From contig JAFRKV010000002.1 of the NCBI GenBank assembly GCA_017431515.1, positions 1 to 55,673 of the forward strand: DNA of 55,673 nt, in the 5' to 3' direction. Numbering within the stretch: the stretch's first letter is position 1; each line of letters starts with the position of its first letter. This document shows positions 7,444 to 15,680 of this stretch, piece by piece. The notes beneath the pieces were generated by a model. It searched no databases, was not told where the DNA came from, and worked only from the letters and a program-made list of their open reading frames with translations. The position numbers and the translations under genes were made by a program. The DNA is from Lachnospiraceae bacterium (GTDB taxonomy: Bacteria; Bacillota; Clostridia; Lachnospirales; Lachnospiraceae).

Positions 7444-9528
7444 GTGAAATGTCTTGTCATCGTGGAGTCACCGGCGAAGGTGAAGACGATCAAGAAGTTT
7501 TTGGGGAAAAATTATGAGGTCTGTGCTTCCAACGGACACGTGAGGGATCTTCCCAAGAGCCAGATGGGGATTGATACGGAGCATGACTTTGACCTGAAAT
7601 ATATTACGATTCGCGGAAAAGGGGATATCCTTTCCAAACTCCGGAAGGAAGCCAAGAAGGCGGATCGGATCTATCTTGCAACTGACCCTGACCGCGAGGG
7701 GGAAGCCATCAGCTGGCATCTGGAAAAAGCCCTGAACCTGGCGGACAAGGATGTGCAGCGGATCACCTTTAATGAGATCACCCAGTCTGCAGTGAAGGCT
7801 TCCTTAAAGAAACCGCGCGGGATCGACCAGAATCTTGTGGATGCGCAGCAGGCGAGACGTGTCTTGGACCGCCTCGTGGGCTACAAGATCAGCCCGCTTC
7901 TCTGGGCAAAGGTAAAACGGGGACTTTCCGCGGGGCGCGTGCAGTCTGTCGCCCTTCGGATCATCTGTGACCGGGAGGAGGAGATCAACGCCTTTATTCC
8001 GGAGGAATACTGGACTCTTGAAATCGAATGCAAGGTCAAGGGAGAAAAAAAGCCGCTCATCGCAAAGCTTACCGGCAAAGGGGAGGAAAAGCTTGAGGTA
8101 AAGAATGAGGCGGAGATGAAGCAGGTCATCAAAGCCGTTGAAAAAGCGGAACTGAAGGTGCTGGAGGTGAAAAAGAGCGAGCGCGAGAAGAAGCCGCCGC
8201 TGCCGTTTACGACCAGCACGATGCAGCAGGAAGCGGCAAAACGCCTTAATTTTTCCACGCAAAAGACCATGCGGATCGCGCAGCAGCTTTATGAAGGCGT
8301 GGACATCAAAGGACAGGGCACGATTGGTCTCATTACCTATCTTCGTACGGATTCGATCCGGATCAGCGAGGAGGCGGATGCGGCTGCAAAAGCCTTTATC
8401 CGCGATGCTCATGGGGAAGCGTATCTGATGAAAAACGAAAACGGAAAGCGCCCCGGCGGCAAGATTCAGGATGCCCATGAAGCGATCCGGCCTTCCGATA
8501 TCACGCGGATTCCGTCTTCCGTCAAGGACTCCCTGTCCAGAGACCAGTTCCGTCTGTATCAGCTGATCTGGAGCCGGTTTGCTTCCAGCAGGATGGCACC
8601 GGCGAAGTATGAATCCACCACTGTACGGATCGGGGCGGGAGAATACCGTTTCAGCGCGACAGCGTCAAAACTTTTGTTTGACGGCTTTCTCGCAGTCTAT
8701 TCCGAGGAAGAGGATAAGAAAACCGAAGGCAACATGATGCTCAAAGGCCTCGATCAAAAGAGTGTCCTGACGTTGGAAAATACCGATGCGAAACAGCATT
8801 TCACGCAGCCGGCGCCGCATTTTACGGAGGCTTCGCTGGTGAAGGCGCTGGAGGAGCGCGGCATCGGCCGGCCGTCGACCTATGCCCCCACCATCACCAC
8901 CATTCTGGCGCGGCACTATATCACCAAAGAAAACAAAAACCTCTATGTCACAGAGCTGGGAGAAGCGGTCAACGCCATCATGAAGCAGTCCTTTACGACC
9001 ATCGTGGATGAACGCTTTACGGCAAATATGGAGTCGCTGCTGGATAAGATCGAGGAGGGAGAGATCCAGTGGAAGACTGTGGTCAGAAACTTCTATCCGG
9101 ATCTTAAGGAGGCCGTGGAAAAAGCGGAGAAGGAACTGGAGAAGGTGCAGATCGCGGACGAAGTGACCGACGTGAAATGCGAATTCTGCGGGCGCAACAT
9201 GGTGATCAAATACGGTCCTCATGGCAAATTCCTTGCCTGTCCGGGCTTCCCGGAGTGCCGCAATACCAAACCGTATCTGGAAAAAGTAGGGGTTCCCTGC
9301 CCGAAGTGCGGCAAGGAAGTGGTGCTGCGCAAGACGAAGAAGGGCAGGAAGTATTACGGGTGTGAGGGACATCCGGATTGCGATTTTATGTCCTGGCAGA
9401 AACCGCTCACACAGAAATGCAAAAAATGCGGCGGTTATATGGTTGTCAAAGGCCAGCGTGCGGTCTGCGCGGATGAGAAATGCGGCTATGTGGAGCCGCT
9501 GCCCCAGAAGACAGAAGAAAAAGTTTGA
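7444..9528 (+). CDS. topA: DNA topoisomerase I
   Basis: A 694-residue type IA topoisomerase that relaxes negatively supercoiled DNA. It opens with the Toprim domain (VIVESPAKVKTIKKFLG, then ATDPDREGEAISWHL), followed by the arch domains. The catalytic tyrosine is Tyr299 in LITYLRTDS. Three C-terminal zinc-ribbon units follow: CEFCG...C-x5-C, CPKCG...C-x4-C and CKKCG...C-x4-C. Start is GTG 7444, since AGGAGG lies eight bases upstream and the Toprim strand begins immediately. Its promoter and leader carry a member of the structured element family. Neighbour codY follows after about 70 bases with its own promoter. Confidence 0.97.
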   Translation: MKCLVIVESPAKVKTIKKFLGKNYEVCASNGHVRDLPKSQMGIDTEHDFDLKYITIRGKGDILSKLRKEAKKADRIYLATDPDREGEAISWHLEKALNLADKDVQRITFNEITQSAVKASLKKPRGIDQNLVDAQQARRVLDRLVGYKISPLLWAKVKRGLSAGRVQSVALRIICDREEEINAFIPEEYWTLEIECKVKGEKKPLIAKLTGKGEEKLEVKNEAEMKQVIKAVEKAELKVLEVKKSEREKKPPLPFTTSTMQQEAAKRLNFSTQKTMRIAQQLYEGVDIKGQGTIGLITYLRTDSIRISEEADAAAKAFIRDAHGEAYLMKNENGKRPGGKIQDAHEAIRPSDITRIPSSVKDSLSRDQFRLYQLIWSRFASSRMAPAKYESTTVRIGAGEYRFSATASKLLFDGFLAVYSEEEDKKTEGNMMLKGLDQKSVLTLENTDAKQHFTQPAPHFTEASLVKALEERGIGRPSTYAPTITTILARHYITKENKNLYVTELGEAVNAIMKQSFTTIVDERFTANMESLLDKIEEGEIQWKTVVRNFYPDLKEAVEKAEKELEKVQIADEVTDVKCEFCGRNMVIKYGPHGKFLACPGFPECRNTKPYLEKVGVPCPKCGKEVVLRKTKKGRKYYGCEGHPDCDFMSWQKPLTQKCKKCGGYMVVKGQRAVCADEKCGYVEPLPQKTEEKV

Positions 9529-9546
9529 AAATTTGAAACATTTAGG

Positions 9547-9575
9547 TTGAATTTTTAGAAAAATGGTTGTATAAT
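9547..9575 (+). promoter_or_regulatory. codY promoter
   Basis: TTGAAT (9547-9552), 17 bases, TATAAT (9570-9575). A CodY-box-like sequence fills part of the space between the two boxes. Confidence 0.75.
9550..9564 (+). promoter_or_regulatory. CodY-box-like operator in the codY promoter
   Basis: AATTTTTAGAAAAAT agrees with the CodY consensus AATTTTCWGAAAATT at 13 of 15 positions. It overlaps the end of the -35 box and the spacer, a good place for repression, so codY probably controls itself. Confidence 0.55.
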
Positions 9576-9600
9576 AACAACACTTCACCGGGAGGAAGAA

Positions 9601-10380
9601 ATGAGCGTACAGTTACTCGACAAGACGAGGAAGATTAACAAGCTCTTACACAATAACAACTCGTCCAAGGTCGTATTCAATGACATCTGCGAAGTGCTGA
9701 CAGACGTTCTGGATTCCAACAATTTGGTGATCAGCCGCAAGGGCAAGGTGCTTGGCACCAGCCATTGGAGCGGCAAGCCTACCATCGCGGAGCTGATCCA
9801 CGATCCGGTGGGAGGCTTCATCGACAAAGCGCTGAACGAGCGGTTGCTGGGTATTTTGTCGACGAAGGAGAATGTCAATCTGGAGACCCTCGGATTCGGG
9901 GAAGAGCTTTGTGAGGATCATGCGATCATCACACCCATCGATATCGCAGGGGAGCGCCTCGGTACACTTTTTGTCTATCGTAACGACAAGCAGTTTGACA
10001 TTGACGACATCATCCTCTGCGAATACGGCGCGACGGTAGTGGGACTGGAGATGATGCGTTCCGTCAATGAGGAGAACGCGGAAGAGACCAGAAAGCAGCA
10101 GATCGTGAAATCAGCGATCAACACCTTATCCTTCTCCGAACTGGAAGCCATCATTCACATCTTTGATGAACTGGACGGCATGGAAGGGATTCTCGTGGCC
10201 AGCAAGATCGCAGACCGGGTGGGGATTACGAGATCGGTTATTGTAAACGCGCTGCGGAAGTTTGAAAGCGCCGGAGTCATCGAGTCAAGATCCTCCGGTA
10301 TGAAAGGCACCTACATTAAAGTATTGAACGACGTCGTCTTTGATGAACTGGCGGCGATCAAGAAACAAAACAGGCGATAA
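9601..10380 (+). CDS. codY: GTP-sensing global repressor CodY
   Basis: A 259-residue CodY, the length usual for the family. The N-terminal GAF domain (about 1-155) binds branched-chain amino acids in known members. A linker helix leads to the C-terminal winged helix-turn-helix, seen as ASKIADRVGITRSVIVNALRK and the wing SSGMKGTYIKVLN. CodY represses stationary-phase, nutrient uptake and, in Bacillus, motility genes when amino acids and GTP are plentiful. As in Bacillus, it lies directly before flgB. The operator-like site in its promoter suggests feedback. A terminator separates it from the flagellar genes. Confidence 0.97.
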   Translation: MSVQLLDKTRKINKLLHNNNSSKVVFNDICEVLTDVLDSNNLVISRKGKVLGTSHWSGKPTIAELIHDPVGGFIDKALNERLLGILSTKENVNLETLGFGEELCEDHAIITPIDIAGERLGTLFVYRNDKQFDIDDIILCEYGATVVGLEMMRSVNEENAEETRKQQIVKSAINTLSFSELEAIIHIFDELDGMEGILVASKIADRVGITRSVIVNALRKFESAGVIESRSSGMKGTYIKVLNDVVFDELAAIKKQNRR

Positions 10381-10424
10381 CGCCCTTTGACAAACCAAAG
10401 ATCGAAACGGATTTGCCGGAGCTA

Positions 10425-10459
10425 AACGGATTTGGAGCTTTCCAGATCCGTTTTTTGTT
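10425..10459 (+). terminator. Rho-independent terminator after codY
   Basis: AACGGAT and ATCCGTT form a stem, with inner TGGA/TCCA, followed by TTTTTTGTTTT. It isolates codY from the fla/che unit. Confidence 0.8.
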
Positions 10460-10523
10460 TTCCCCGAAACCATCCATTTTGTAGATGCTTTTTAAAGAAA
10501 CCGCAAGATGGTGTAAAAAATGC

Positions 10524-10551
10524 TTGTCAAAAGTTTAAATTTGAATATAAT
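10524..10551 (+). promoter_or_regulatory. Promoter of the first flagellar unit
   Basis: TTGTCA (10524-10529), 16 bases, TATAAT (10546-10551) is a near-consensus vegetative promoter. The start of transcription would be near 10558, ten bases before the structured element, so every fla transcript from here would begin with that element. Confidence 0.75.
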
Positions 10552-10567
10552 AAATTCTGGATCATGA

Positions 10568-10702
10568 GATGGTCAAAAGTGCCATGCGATGAAATCGCAT
10601 GTGCACTTTGCGCAAGGATCCGGATGGACAAACCAGTTTGTCCACACGGATCTTCGCGCAAAGGTCACAATGTCACTTCGTGACATGTGACTTTTGACCA
10701 TC
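10568..10702 (+). repeat. Structured palindromic element, copy B (flgB leader)
   Basis: The outer stem GATGGTCAAAAGT/ACTTTTGACCATC is perfect over 13 pairs. Arm 1 is CATGCGAT-GAA-ATCGCATG. Arm 2 has the shared base CTTTGCG/CGCAAAG but a wholly different upper part, GGATCCG and TGGACAAAC pairing with GTTTGTCCA and CGGATC. Arm 3 is identical to copies A and C. The element ends 15 bases before the AAGGAG of flgB. Confidence 0.85.
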
Positions 10703-10730
10703 CCACAATCCAGGTGAAAGGAGCCAACCT

Positions 10731-11129
10731 ATGATCAGTTCCAATGCATTTGACTACATCGACGTTCTGGACAAGGCGATGGATGCCAGCTGGGAGCGGG
10801 AGACCATTCTCGCCAACAACCTGGCCAATGTGAACACGCCGAATTACAAACGTCAGGACCTTGACTTCGAGGCCGTGCTGGAGTCCGAACTCGGAAAATC
10901 CAAGTACAAATCTCTGGATGCCAAGATTTCCGATATTCATATGCACCACCTTCAGCCGCGCATCTATACGGATTACGCGAACTTCTCCTATCGTCTTGAC
11001 AAGAACAATGTGGACGTAGACACAGAGAACGTGGAGCTGGCATCGGAGCAGATCCGTTATCGGACTCTGGAAGATGCGATCGACTTTGATTTCAGCGGAC
11101 TGAAGACGGCAATGCAGTCCTCGTCATAA
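10731..11129 (+). CDS. flgB: Flagellar basal-body rod protein FlgB
   Basis: A 132-residue rod protein of the family that builds the proximal flagellar rod between the MS ring and the hook. The N-terminal signature ILANNLANVNTPNYKRQDLDF and the C-terminal amphipathic helix (ELASEQIRYRTLEDAI) form the coiled-coil D0 domain shared by axial proteins. It is exported by the flagellar type III system and has no signal peptide. It is first in the unit, with a promoter at 10524 and a structured leader. flgC follows after 21 bases. Confidence 0.97.
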   Translation: MISSNAFDYIDVLDKAMDASWERETILANNLANVNTPNYKRQDLDFEAVLESELGKSKYKSLDAKISDIHMHHLQPRIYTDYANFSYRLDKNNVDVDTENVELASEQIRYRTLEDAIDFDFSGLKTAMQSSS

Positions 11130-11150
11130 GCATAGAAAGGAGCTTCTCTC

Positions 11151-11594
11151 ATGGGACTTTTTCAATCATTTGATATCAGCGCAAGCGGCATGACGGCAGA
11201 GCGGTTCCGGATCGACGTGATCGCGGAAAACGTTGCCAATGTGAATACAACCAGAACGGAGTCCGGGGAGCCATACCGGCGCAAGATCGTTACCTTTGCG
11301 GAGAAGAAGGTCACACCCTTCACGGACGTGCTGGCGCGCTCCAGACAGGCGTATCTCGGAAACGGTGTCAAGGTTTCCCATGTTACCGAGGATGAGGAAA
11401 ACGATTTTGTGATGGAGTATGACCCGTCCCATCCGGACGCGGATGAGAACGGCTATGTTTCTTATCCGAACGTCAATATCGTGACGGAAATGACGAACTT
11501 AATCGATGCGAGCCGCGGGTACGAAGCGAATACGACGGCATTTGAAGCCGCAAAGTCGCTGGCGACCACGGGACTCTCCATCGGGAAAGGATGA
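11151..11594 (+). CDS. flgC: Flagellar basal-body rod protein FlgC
   Basis: A 147-residue proximal rod subunit. The N-terminus (FDISASGMTAERFRIDVIAENVANVNT) is the rod/hook family signature. The C-terminus (VTEMTNLIDASRGYEANTTAFEAAKS) is the matching helix. The middle part carries the YVSYPNVNIV motif typical of FlgC. AAGGAG precedes the ATG. It is packed tightly between flgB and fliE, as in Bacillus. Confidence 0.97.
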   Translation: MGLFQSFDISASGMTAERFRIDVIAENVANVNTTRTESGEPYRRKIVTFAEKKVTPFTDVLARSRQAYLGNGVKVSHVTEDEENDFVMEYDPSHPDADENGYVSYPNVNIVTEMTNLIDASRGYEANTTAFEAAKSLATTGLSIGKG

Positions 11595-11597
11595 TAA

Positions 11598-11909
11598 ATG
11601 ACAGCGATCACTGAACTGACCAATGTTTCGTCAAATGTCATTCAAAAAACCGCGGACGACTGGAAGGTCAAAAAAGACGAGGATACCTTCGACTCCGCAT
11701 TAAACGGTGCGATCAAAATGCTGAACGAGACCAACGGTCTTTGGAACAAGGTCTCGGAGCAGGAGGTGCGTTTTGAATTGGGGGAAGCAATCAATACGCA
11801 TGACCTTCAGATCGCCCAGGAAAAAGCGAACGTGGCACTGCAGTACACGATCGCGGTGCGGGATAAGGTGTTGTCCGCATACAAAGAGTTGATGAATATG
11901 CAGGTGTGA
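11598..11909 (+). CDS. fliE: Flagellar hook-basal body protein FliE
   Basis: A 103-residue FliE, the adapter that joins the FliF ring to the rod and is the first substrate of the export gate. The C-terminal half has the family pattern: MLNETNGLWNKVSEQEVRFELGEAINTHDLQIAQEKANVALQYTIAVRDKVLSAYKELMNMQV, of which the LQIAQEKANVAL and the final MNMQV are the most conserved. It begins three bases after flgC. A 205-base gap holding copy C of the structured element separates it from fliF. Confidence 0.94.
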   Translation: MTAITELTNVSSNVIQKTADDWKVKKDEDTFDSALNGAIKMLNETNGLWNKVSEQEVRFELGEAINTHDLQIAQEKANVALQYTIAVRDKVLSAYKELMNMQV

Positions 11910-11939
11910 GGGTAGTGCGAGCGGCACATGCTATTAGAT

Positions 11940-12084
11940 GATGCTGAGGTCAAAAGTGCCATGCGATGAAATCGCATGTGCACTTTGCGTGGCGAGGCGT
12001 TCTGACACGCTAGCGTGTCGAGACGCCTTACCACGCAAAGGTCACAATGTCACTTCGTGACATGTGACTTTTGACATCAACATC
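11940..12084 (+). repeat. Structured palindromic element, copy C (between fliE and fliF)
   Basis: The outer stem pairs 11940-11957 with 12067-12084, GGTCAAAAGT/ACTTTTGACat continuing into GATG/CATC. Arm 1 equals copy B (CATGCGAT-GAA-ATCGCATG). Arm 2 equals copy A except for one base. Arm 3 is the same in all three. So C looks like a mosaic of A and B. It lies inside the operon and ends about 20 bases before the fliF ribosome binding site. Confidence 0.85.
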
Positions 12085-12114
12085 GTCGCAACAAGTTCAT
12101 GTTAGGAGAGAGCG

Positions 12115-13719
12115 ATGCCTGAGAGATTACAACAACTTCTAAAACGAATACAGGAGTGGTGGAGCAAGTTCACGACCAGACAAAAGGCTTTGATGATCAG
12201 TCTGGCTGCGATTGTCGTGACGGCGCTTATCATTCTTGGCGTGGTTCTTAGCCAGCCGAAGATGGTGGTGCTGGCCACTTGTGATACCACAAAGCAGTCC
12301 GGTGAGATCAAGACCCTGCTGGACGGGGAAAGCGTCAAATATGAGCTTTCCACAGACGGCATGACCTTCTATGTGGAGGAAAAGGATTACGCCACCGCTT
12401 CCATTCTCCTTGGTTCCAACGGGATCCCCTCCGAGGGTTACAGCATCGACAGTGTCTTTGACGGCGGATTCTCCACCACAGAGGCGGATAAGGCGAAGAA
12501 ATACCAGCTTTATCTGGAAAACAAATATGCGGATGCTTTGAAGACCATCTCCAATGTGGACGACGCGACGGTATCGCTTTCCATCCCGGTGGATGACGGC
12601 ACACTGATCCAGAGAGAGCAACCCACCTACGCATCTGTTCTTCTGACCTTAAATGACCCCATGTCCGAAGACGAGGCAGCGGGCATCGCAAAATACATTT
12701 CCACCACGGTGGGGAATGATAACACGGACAATATCCTGATTCTTGACACTGCAGGCAACGTCCTGTTTTCCGGAAGCGATTCCAGCAGCTCTGCCGGCTT
12801 GGCGAGCACACAACTGTCGCTGCGCAACAAGCTGGAGCAGTCCACCAAGAATGCGGTAAAATCCGTCTTGCTTGGAACGGATCTTTTTGATAACGTAGAG
12901 GTAGGCGTGAACCTTTCCATGGATTTCAGCTCGAAAGAAATCGTGGATCATGAGTATTATGTGGCGGACGGGCTGACCCAGGGGTATCTCGACAGCCGTT
13001 CCGTTTATGAGTCGGAATCCGTCGGCGGCAATGCAGCCGTGCCGGGCACCGACAGCAACGATGATACGACCTATGTGATCCGGGACAATGAGTATACCAG
13101 CGCAACGATCTCGGATACCACGGAGGACTTCCTCCCCAATGAAAAGATCACCACGACCCATGGCAACGGCGGAGATGTGGATTACAATAATTCTTCCCTT
13201 TCCGCGGTGGCGACCACCTATGTGGTGTATAATGAGGATACGCTGAAGGCCAACGGGACGCTGGATGACATGACCTTCGATGAATTTGTGGAGCAGAATT
13301 CGGCGCGGGTGCAGCAGGAGGTCGATCCGGAATTTTTGACACTCCTTTCCAATGCGACGGGGATTCCGGCGGAAAATATTTCTCTGGTGGCTTACAACGT
13401 GCCATTCTTCCAGTACTCCAGCGAGACGGGCAGAACGCTGACCGATTGGCTGCAGATCATTCTCGTGATCCTGATCTTCGCGATGCTTGGCTATGTGGTC
13501 TTCCGCAGCACGAGAAAAGAGAAGCAGGCAGAGGTGGAGCCGGAGCTTTCCGTGGAGACACTGCTTGACGCCACGAGAGAGGCGGAGGAAGAAGAACTTG
13601 AGGACATCGGCTTCCAGGAGAAATCCGAGACCCGCATCCTCATCGAGAAATTTGTGGACGAGAACCCGGAGGCTACCGCGGCGCTGCTGCGTAACTGGCT
13701 GAACGACGACTGGGAATAA
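12115..13719 (+). CDS. fliF: Flagellar MS-ring protein FliF
   Basis: A 534-residue inner-membrane ring protein, the base on which the flagellum is built. A first membrane helix lies at about residues 24-45 (LMISLAAIVVTALIILGVVL). The large periplasmic-side YscJ/PrgK-like ring domains follow, and a second helix lies at about 444-466 (LQIILVILIFAMLGYVVF). The C-terminal tail ends in ENPEATAALLRNWLNDDWE, the FliG-binding motif. AGGAG precedes the ATG. The 205-base spacer with copy C upstream is unusual for this tightly packed operon. Confidence 0.97.
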   Translation: MPERLQQLLKRIQEWWSKFTTRQKALMISLAAIVVTALIILGVVLSQPKMVVLATCDTTKQSGEIKTLLDGESVKYELSTDGMTFYVEEKDYATASILLGSNGIPSEGYSIDSVFDGGFSTTEADKAKKYQLYLENKYADALKTISNVDDATVSLSIPVDDGTLIQREQPTYASVLLTLNDPMSEDEAAGIAKYISTTVGNDNTDNILILDTAGNVLFSGSDSSSSAGLASTQLSLRNKLEQSTKNAVKSVLLGTDLFDNVEVGVNLSMDFSSKEIVDHEYYVADGLTQGYLDSRSVYESESVGGNAAVPGTDSNDDTTYVIRDNEYTSATISDTTEDFLPNEKITTTHGNGGDVDYNNSSLSAVATTYVVYNEDTLKANGTLDDMTFDEFVEQNSARVQQEVDPEFLTLLSNATGIPAENISLVAYNVPFFQYSSETGRTLTDWLQIILVILIFAMLGYVVFRSTRKEKQAEVEPELSVETLLDATREAEEEELEDIGFQEKSETRILIEKFVDENPEATAALLRNWLNDDWE

Positions 13720-13755
13720 GACAAGGATGACGAAAACAAACTAAAGGATTGAAGC

Positions 13756-14766
13756 ATGGCAGAAGAGGAGGAGTACACAGGCGTCCAAAAGGCGGCGATC
13801 CTGTTGATTACACTCGGACCTGAGCGTTCGTCAACAATTTTCAAACATCTGAAAGAGGATGAGATCGAAGAGCTGACGCTTGAGATCGCAAACACAAGGA
13901 GTGTTTCTCCCCAGACCAAGGAAGCGATTCTGGAGGAGTTTTATCAGGTATGCCTTGCACAGCAGTATATCGCAGAAGGCGGCATCGGCTATGCGAAGGA
14001 GCTTTTGGACAAGGCATTGGGCGAGGATCGTGCGCAGGAGGTTATCACCAAACTGACGGCATCTCTCCAGGTGCGCCCGTTCGAGTTTGTACGGAAAACC
14101 GATCCCAGCCAGATCTTGAACTTCATTCAGGACGAGCATCCCCAGACCATCGCCATGATTTTATCCTATCTGCCGGCCGGCCAGGCGGCCATGGTCGTTG
14201 GTGCGTTGCCGCCGGACAAGCAGTCCGACGTGGCAAAGCGTATCGCCATGATGGATCGTACTTCGCCGGACGTGATCAAGGAGGTGGAGCGCGTTTTGGA
14301 ACGGAAGCTGTCATCCCTCATCAATCAGGATTACACGATTGTCGGCGGCGTGGATTCGGTGGTGGCGATTTTGAACACCGTGGACCGCGGTACAGAGAAG
14401 CATATAATGGAGTCTCTCGAAATCGAAGAGCCGGAACTGGCAGACGAGATCCGCAAGAAGATGTTCGTCTTCGAAGATATCCTTCTTCTGGACGACCGCG
14501 CGATCCAGCGTGTGCTGCGTGATGTGGAGAATAACGACCTCGGCGTGGCGTTGAAGGGCGCCAACGAGGAAGTCCAGAATGTTATTTTCAAGAACCTGTC
14601 CAGCCGTTTGGCGGCGATGATCAAGGAGGACATGGAATACATGGGTCCTGTGCGTATGAAGGACGTGGAGGAAGCCCAGCAGAAGATCGTCAGCGTGATC
14701 AGAAAGCTGGAGGACGCAGGCGAGATCGTAATCAGCCGTGGCGGAGGAGACGAGATCATTGTCTAA
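13756..14766 (+). CDS. fliG: Flagellar motor switch protein FliG
   Basis: A 336-residue C-ring protein that binds FliF, contacts MotA and generates torque. The N-terminal domain begins VQKAAILLITLGPE. The middle domain carries the EHPQTIAMILSYL motif. The C-terminal domain includes FVFEDILLLDDRAIQRVLRDV and the charged torque helix. Length and order are standard. Its last codons overlap the start of fliH by eight bases. Confidence 0.97.
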   Translation: MAEEEEYTGVQKAAILLITLGPERSSTIFKHLKEDEIEELTLEIANTRSVSPQTKEAILEEFYQVCLAQQYIAEGGIGYAKELLDKALGEDRAQEVITKLTASLQVRPFEFVRKTDPSQILNFIQDEHPQTIAMILSYLPAGQAAMVVGALPPDKQSDVAKRIAMMDRTSPDVIKEVERVLERKLSSLINQDYTIVGGVDSVVAILNTVDRGTEKHIMESLEIEEPELADEIRKKMFVFEDILLLDDRAIQRVLRDVENNDLGVALKGANEEVQNVIFKNLSSRLAAMIKEDMEYMGPVRMKDVEEAQQKIVSVIRKLEDAGEIVISRGGGDEIIV

Positions 14767-15655
14767 TGTTTATAAATACTACGTCCCGCAGGAAAAGACG
14801 GACGAGACCCGCCATATCAATAACAACGCGGCGTCGGAAGAAAGAATCAAACGTTTCGCCGAGGCGGAAGCAAGAGCAAGAGAAGAAGCACTGAGGCAGG
14901 CGGAGGCAGAAGCAGCCGCAGAAGACGGCGAAGCCGGTGAGGAAGGCGAATTCGCAGAAGGGATCCTTGCGGATCAGGTGGATCCGGACGGGGAAAATGT
15001 GGTCGGCGAGGAGCGCGAGGCTGTACCGGAAGCAGCGCCGGCGCCGGAACCATCAGGACCGCCCCCGGAGGTCATGCAGCAGATCGAAGCGCTGGTGGAT
15101 CGCGCGAGCCAGGAGGCAGAGCAAATCCTCTCCAACGCAAGAGCAGAAGCGGAGGAGTTGAAAAAGGCGGCCTGTGCCAAGGGGCATGATGAGGGACTGC
15201 AGAGCGGACGCGCCGCAGCCGAAAAGGAAGTTGCCGCCCGTATGCAGGAGATCGAGGCGCTCAAAAAGAGCATGCAGGCAGAACGCGATCAGGCGCTGAA
15301 GGAATTGGAACCAAAGCTTTTGGATGTCATCCTTCAGGTGTTTGAGCGCGTTTTTCATATCCAGTTCGGCGAGAAAAAGGAAATTCTGGAGTATCTCATC
15401 ATCAATACGATTATGAACGTGGAGGGCTCCAAGGAGTTCCGGATCAAAACGTCGGAAAGCAATCTGGATTACCTGAACGCGCATCTCCCCGAGATCCGTT
15501 CCCAGGTGGGACAGGAGTATCTGCTGGAAGTCATTTCGGACAGCAGTTTATCGCCCAGCCAATGCGTGATTGAGACGGATGCAGGGCTCTTTGACTGCAG
15601 CATCGATGTCCATCTGGAGAACCTGATCAAAGACTTGAAATCACTTTGTCCCTAG
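14759..15655 (+). CDS. fliH: Flagellar export ATPase regulator FliH
   Basis: A 298-residue FliH, the stator-like negative regulator and membrane tether of the FliI ATPase. An N-terminal MSNVYKYY is typical of Clostridial FliH. It is followed by a long Ala/Glu-rich segment (about 30-120), a coiled coil with small-x-x-x-small repeats, and a C-terminal V-ATPase E-subunit-like domain (LLDVILQVFERVFHIQFGEKKEILEYLI). I choose TTG 14759 because GGAGGAG lies nine bases upstream; a GTG at 14738 has no good site. It overlaps fliG, which suggests coupled translation. Confidence 0.87.
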   Translation: MSNVYKYYVPQEKTDETRHINNNAASEERIKRFAEAEARAREEALRQAEAEAAAEDGEAGEEGEFAEGILADQVDPDGENVVGEEREAVPEAAPAPEPSGPPPEVMQQIEALVDRASQEAEQILSNARAEAEELKKAACAKGHDEGLQSGRAAAEKEVAARMQEIEALKKSMQAERDQALKELEPKLLDVILQVFERVFHIQFGEKKEILEYLIINTIMNVEGSKEFRIKTSESNLDYLNAHLPEIRSQVGQEYLLEVISDSSLSPSQCVIETDAGLFDCSIDVHLENLIKDLKSLCP

Positions 15656-15680
15656 AGTAAAATTTTTTTGGGAAAAATCC

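Noticed and set aside
10530-10560. A CodY box at the flgB promoter
   Set aside because: The best match to the consensus is only about 10 of 15 bases, which is expected by chance in AT-rich promoter DNA.
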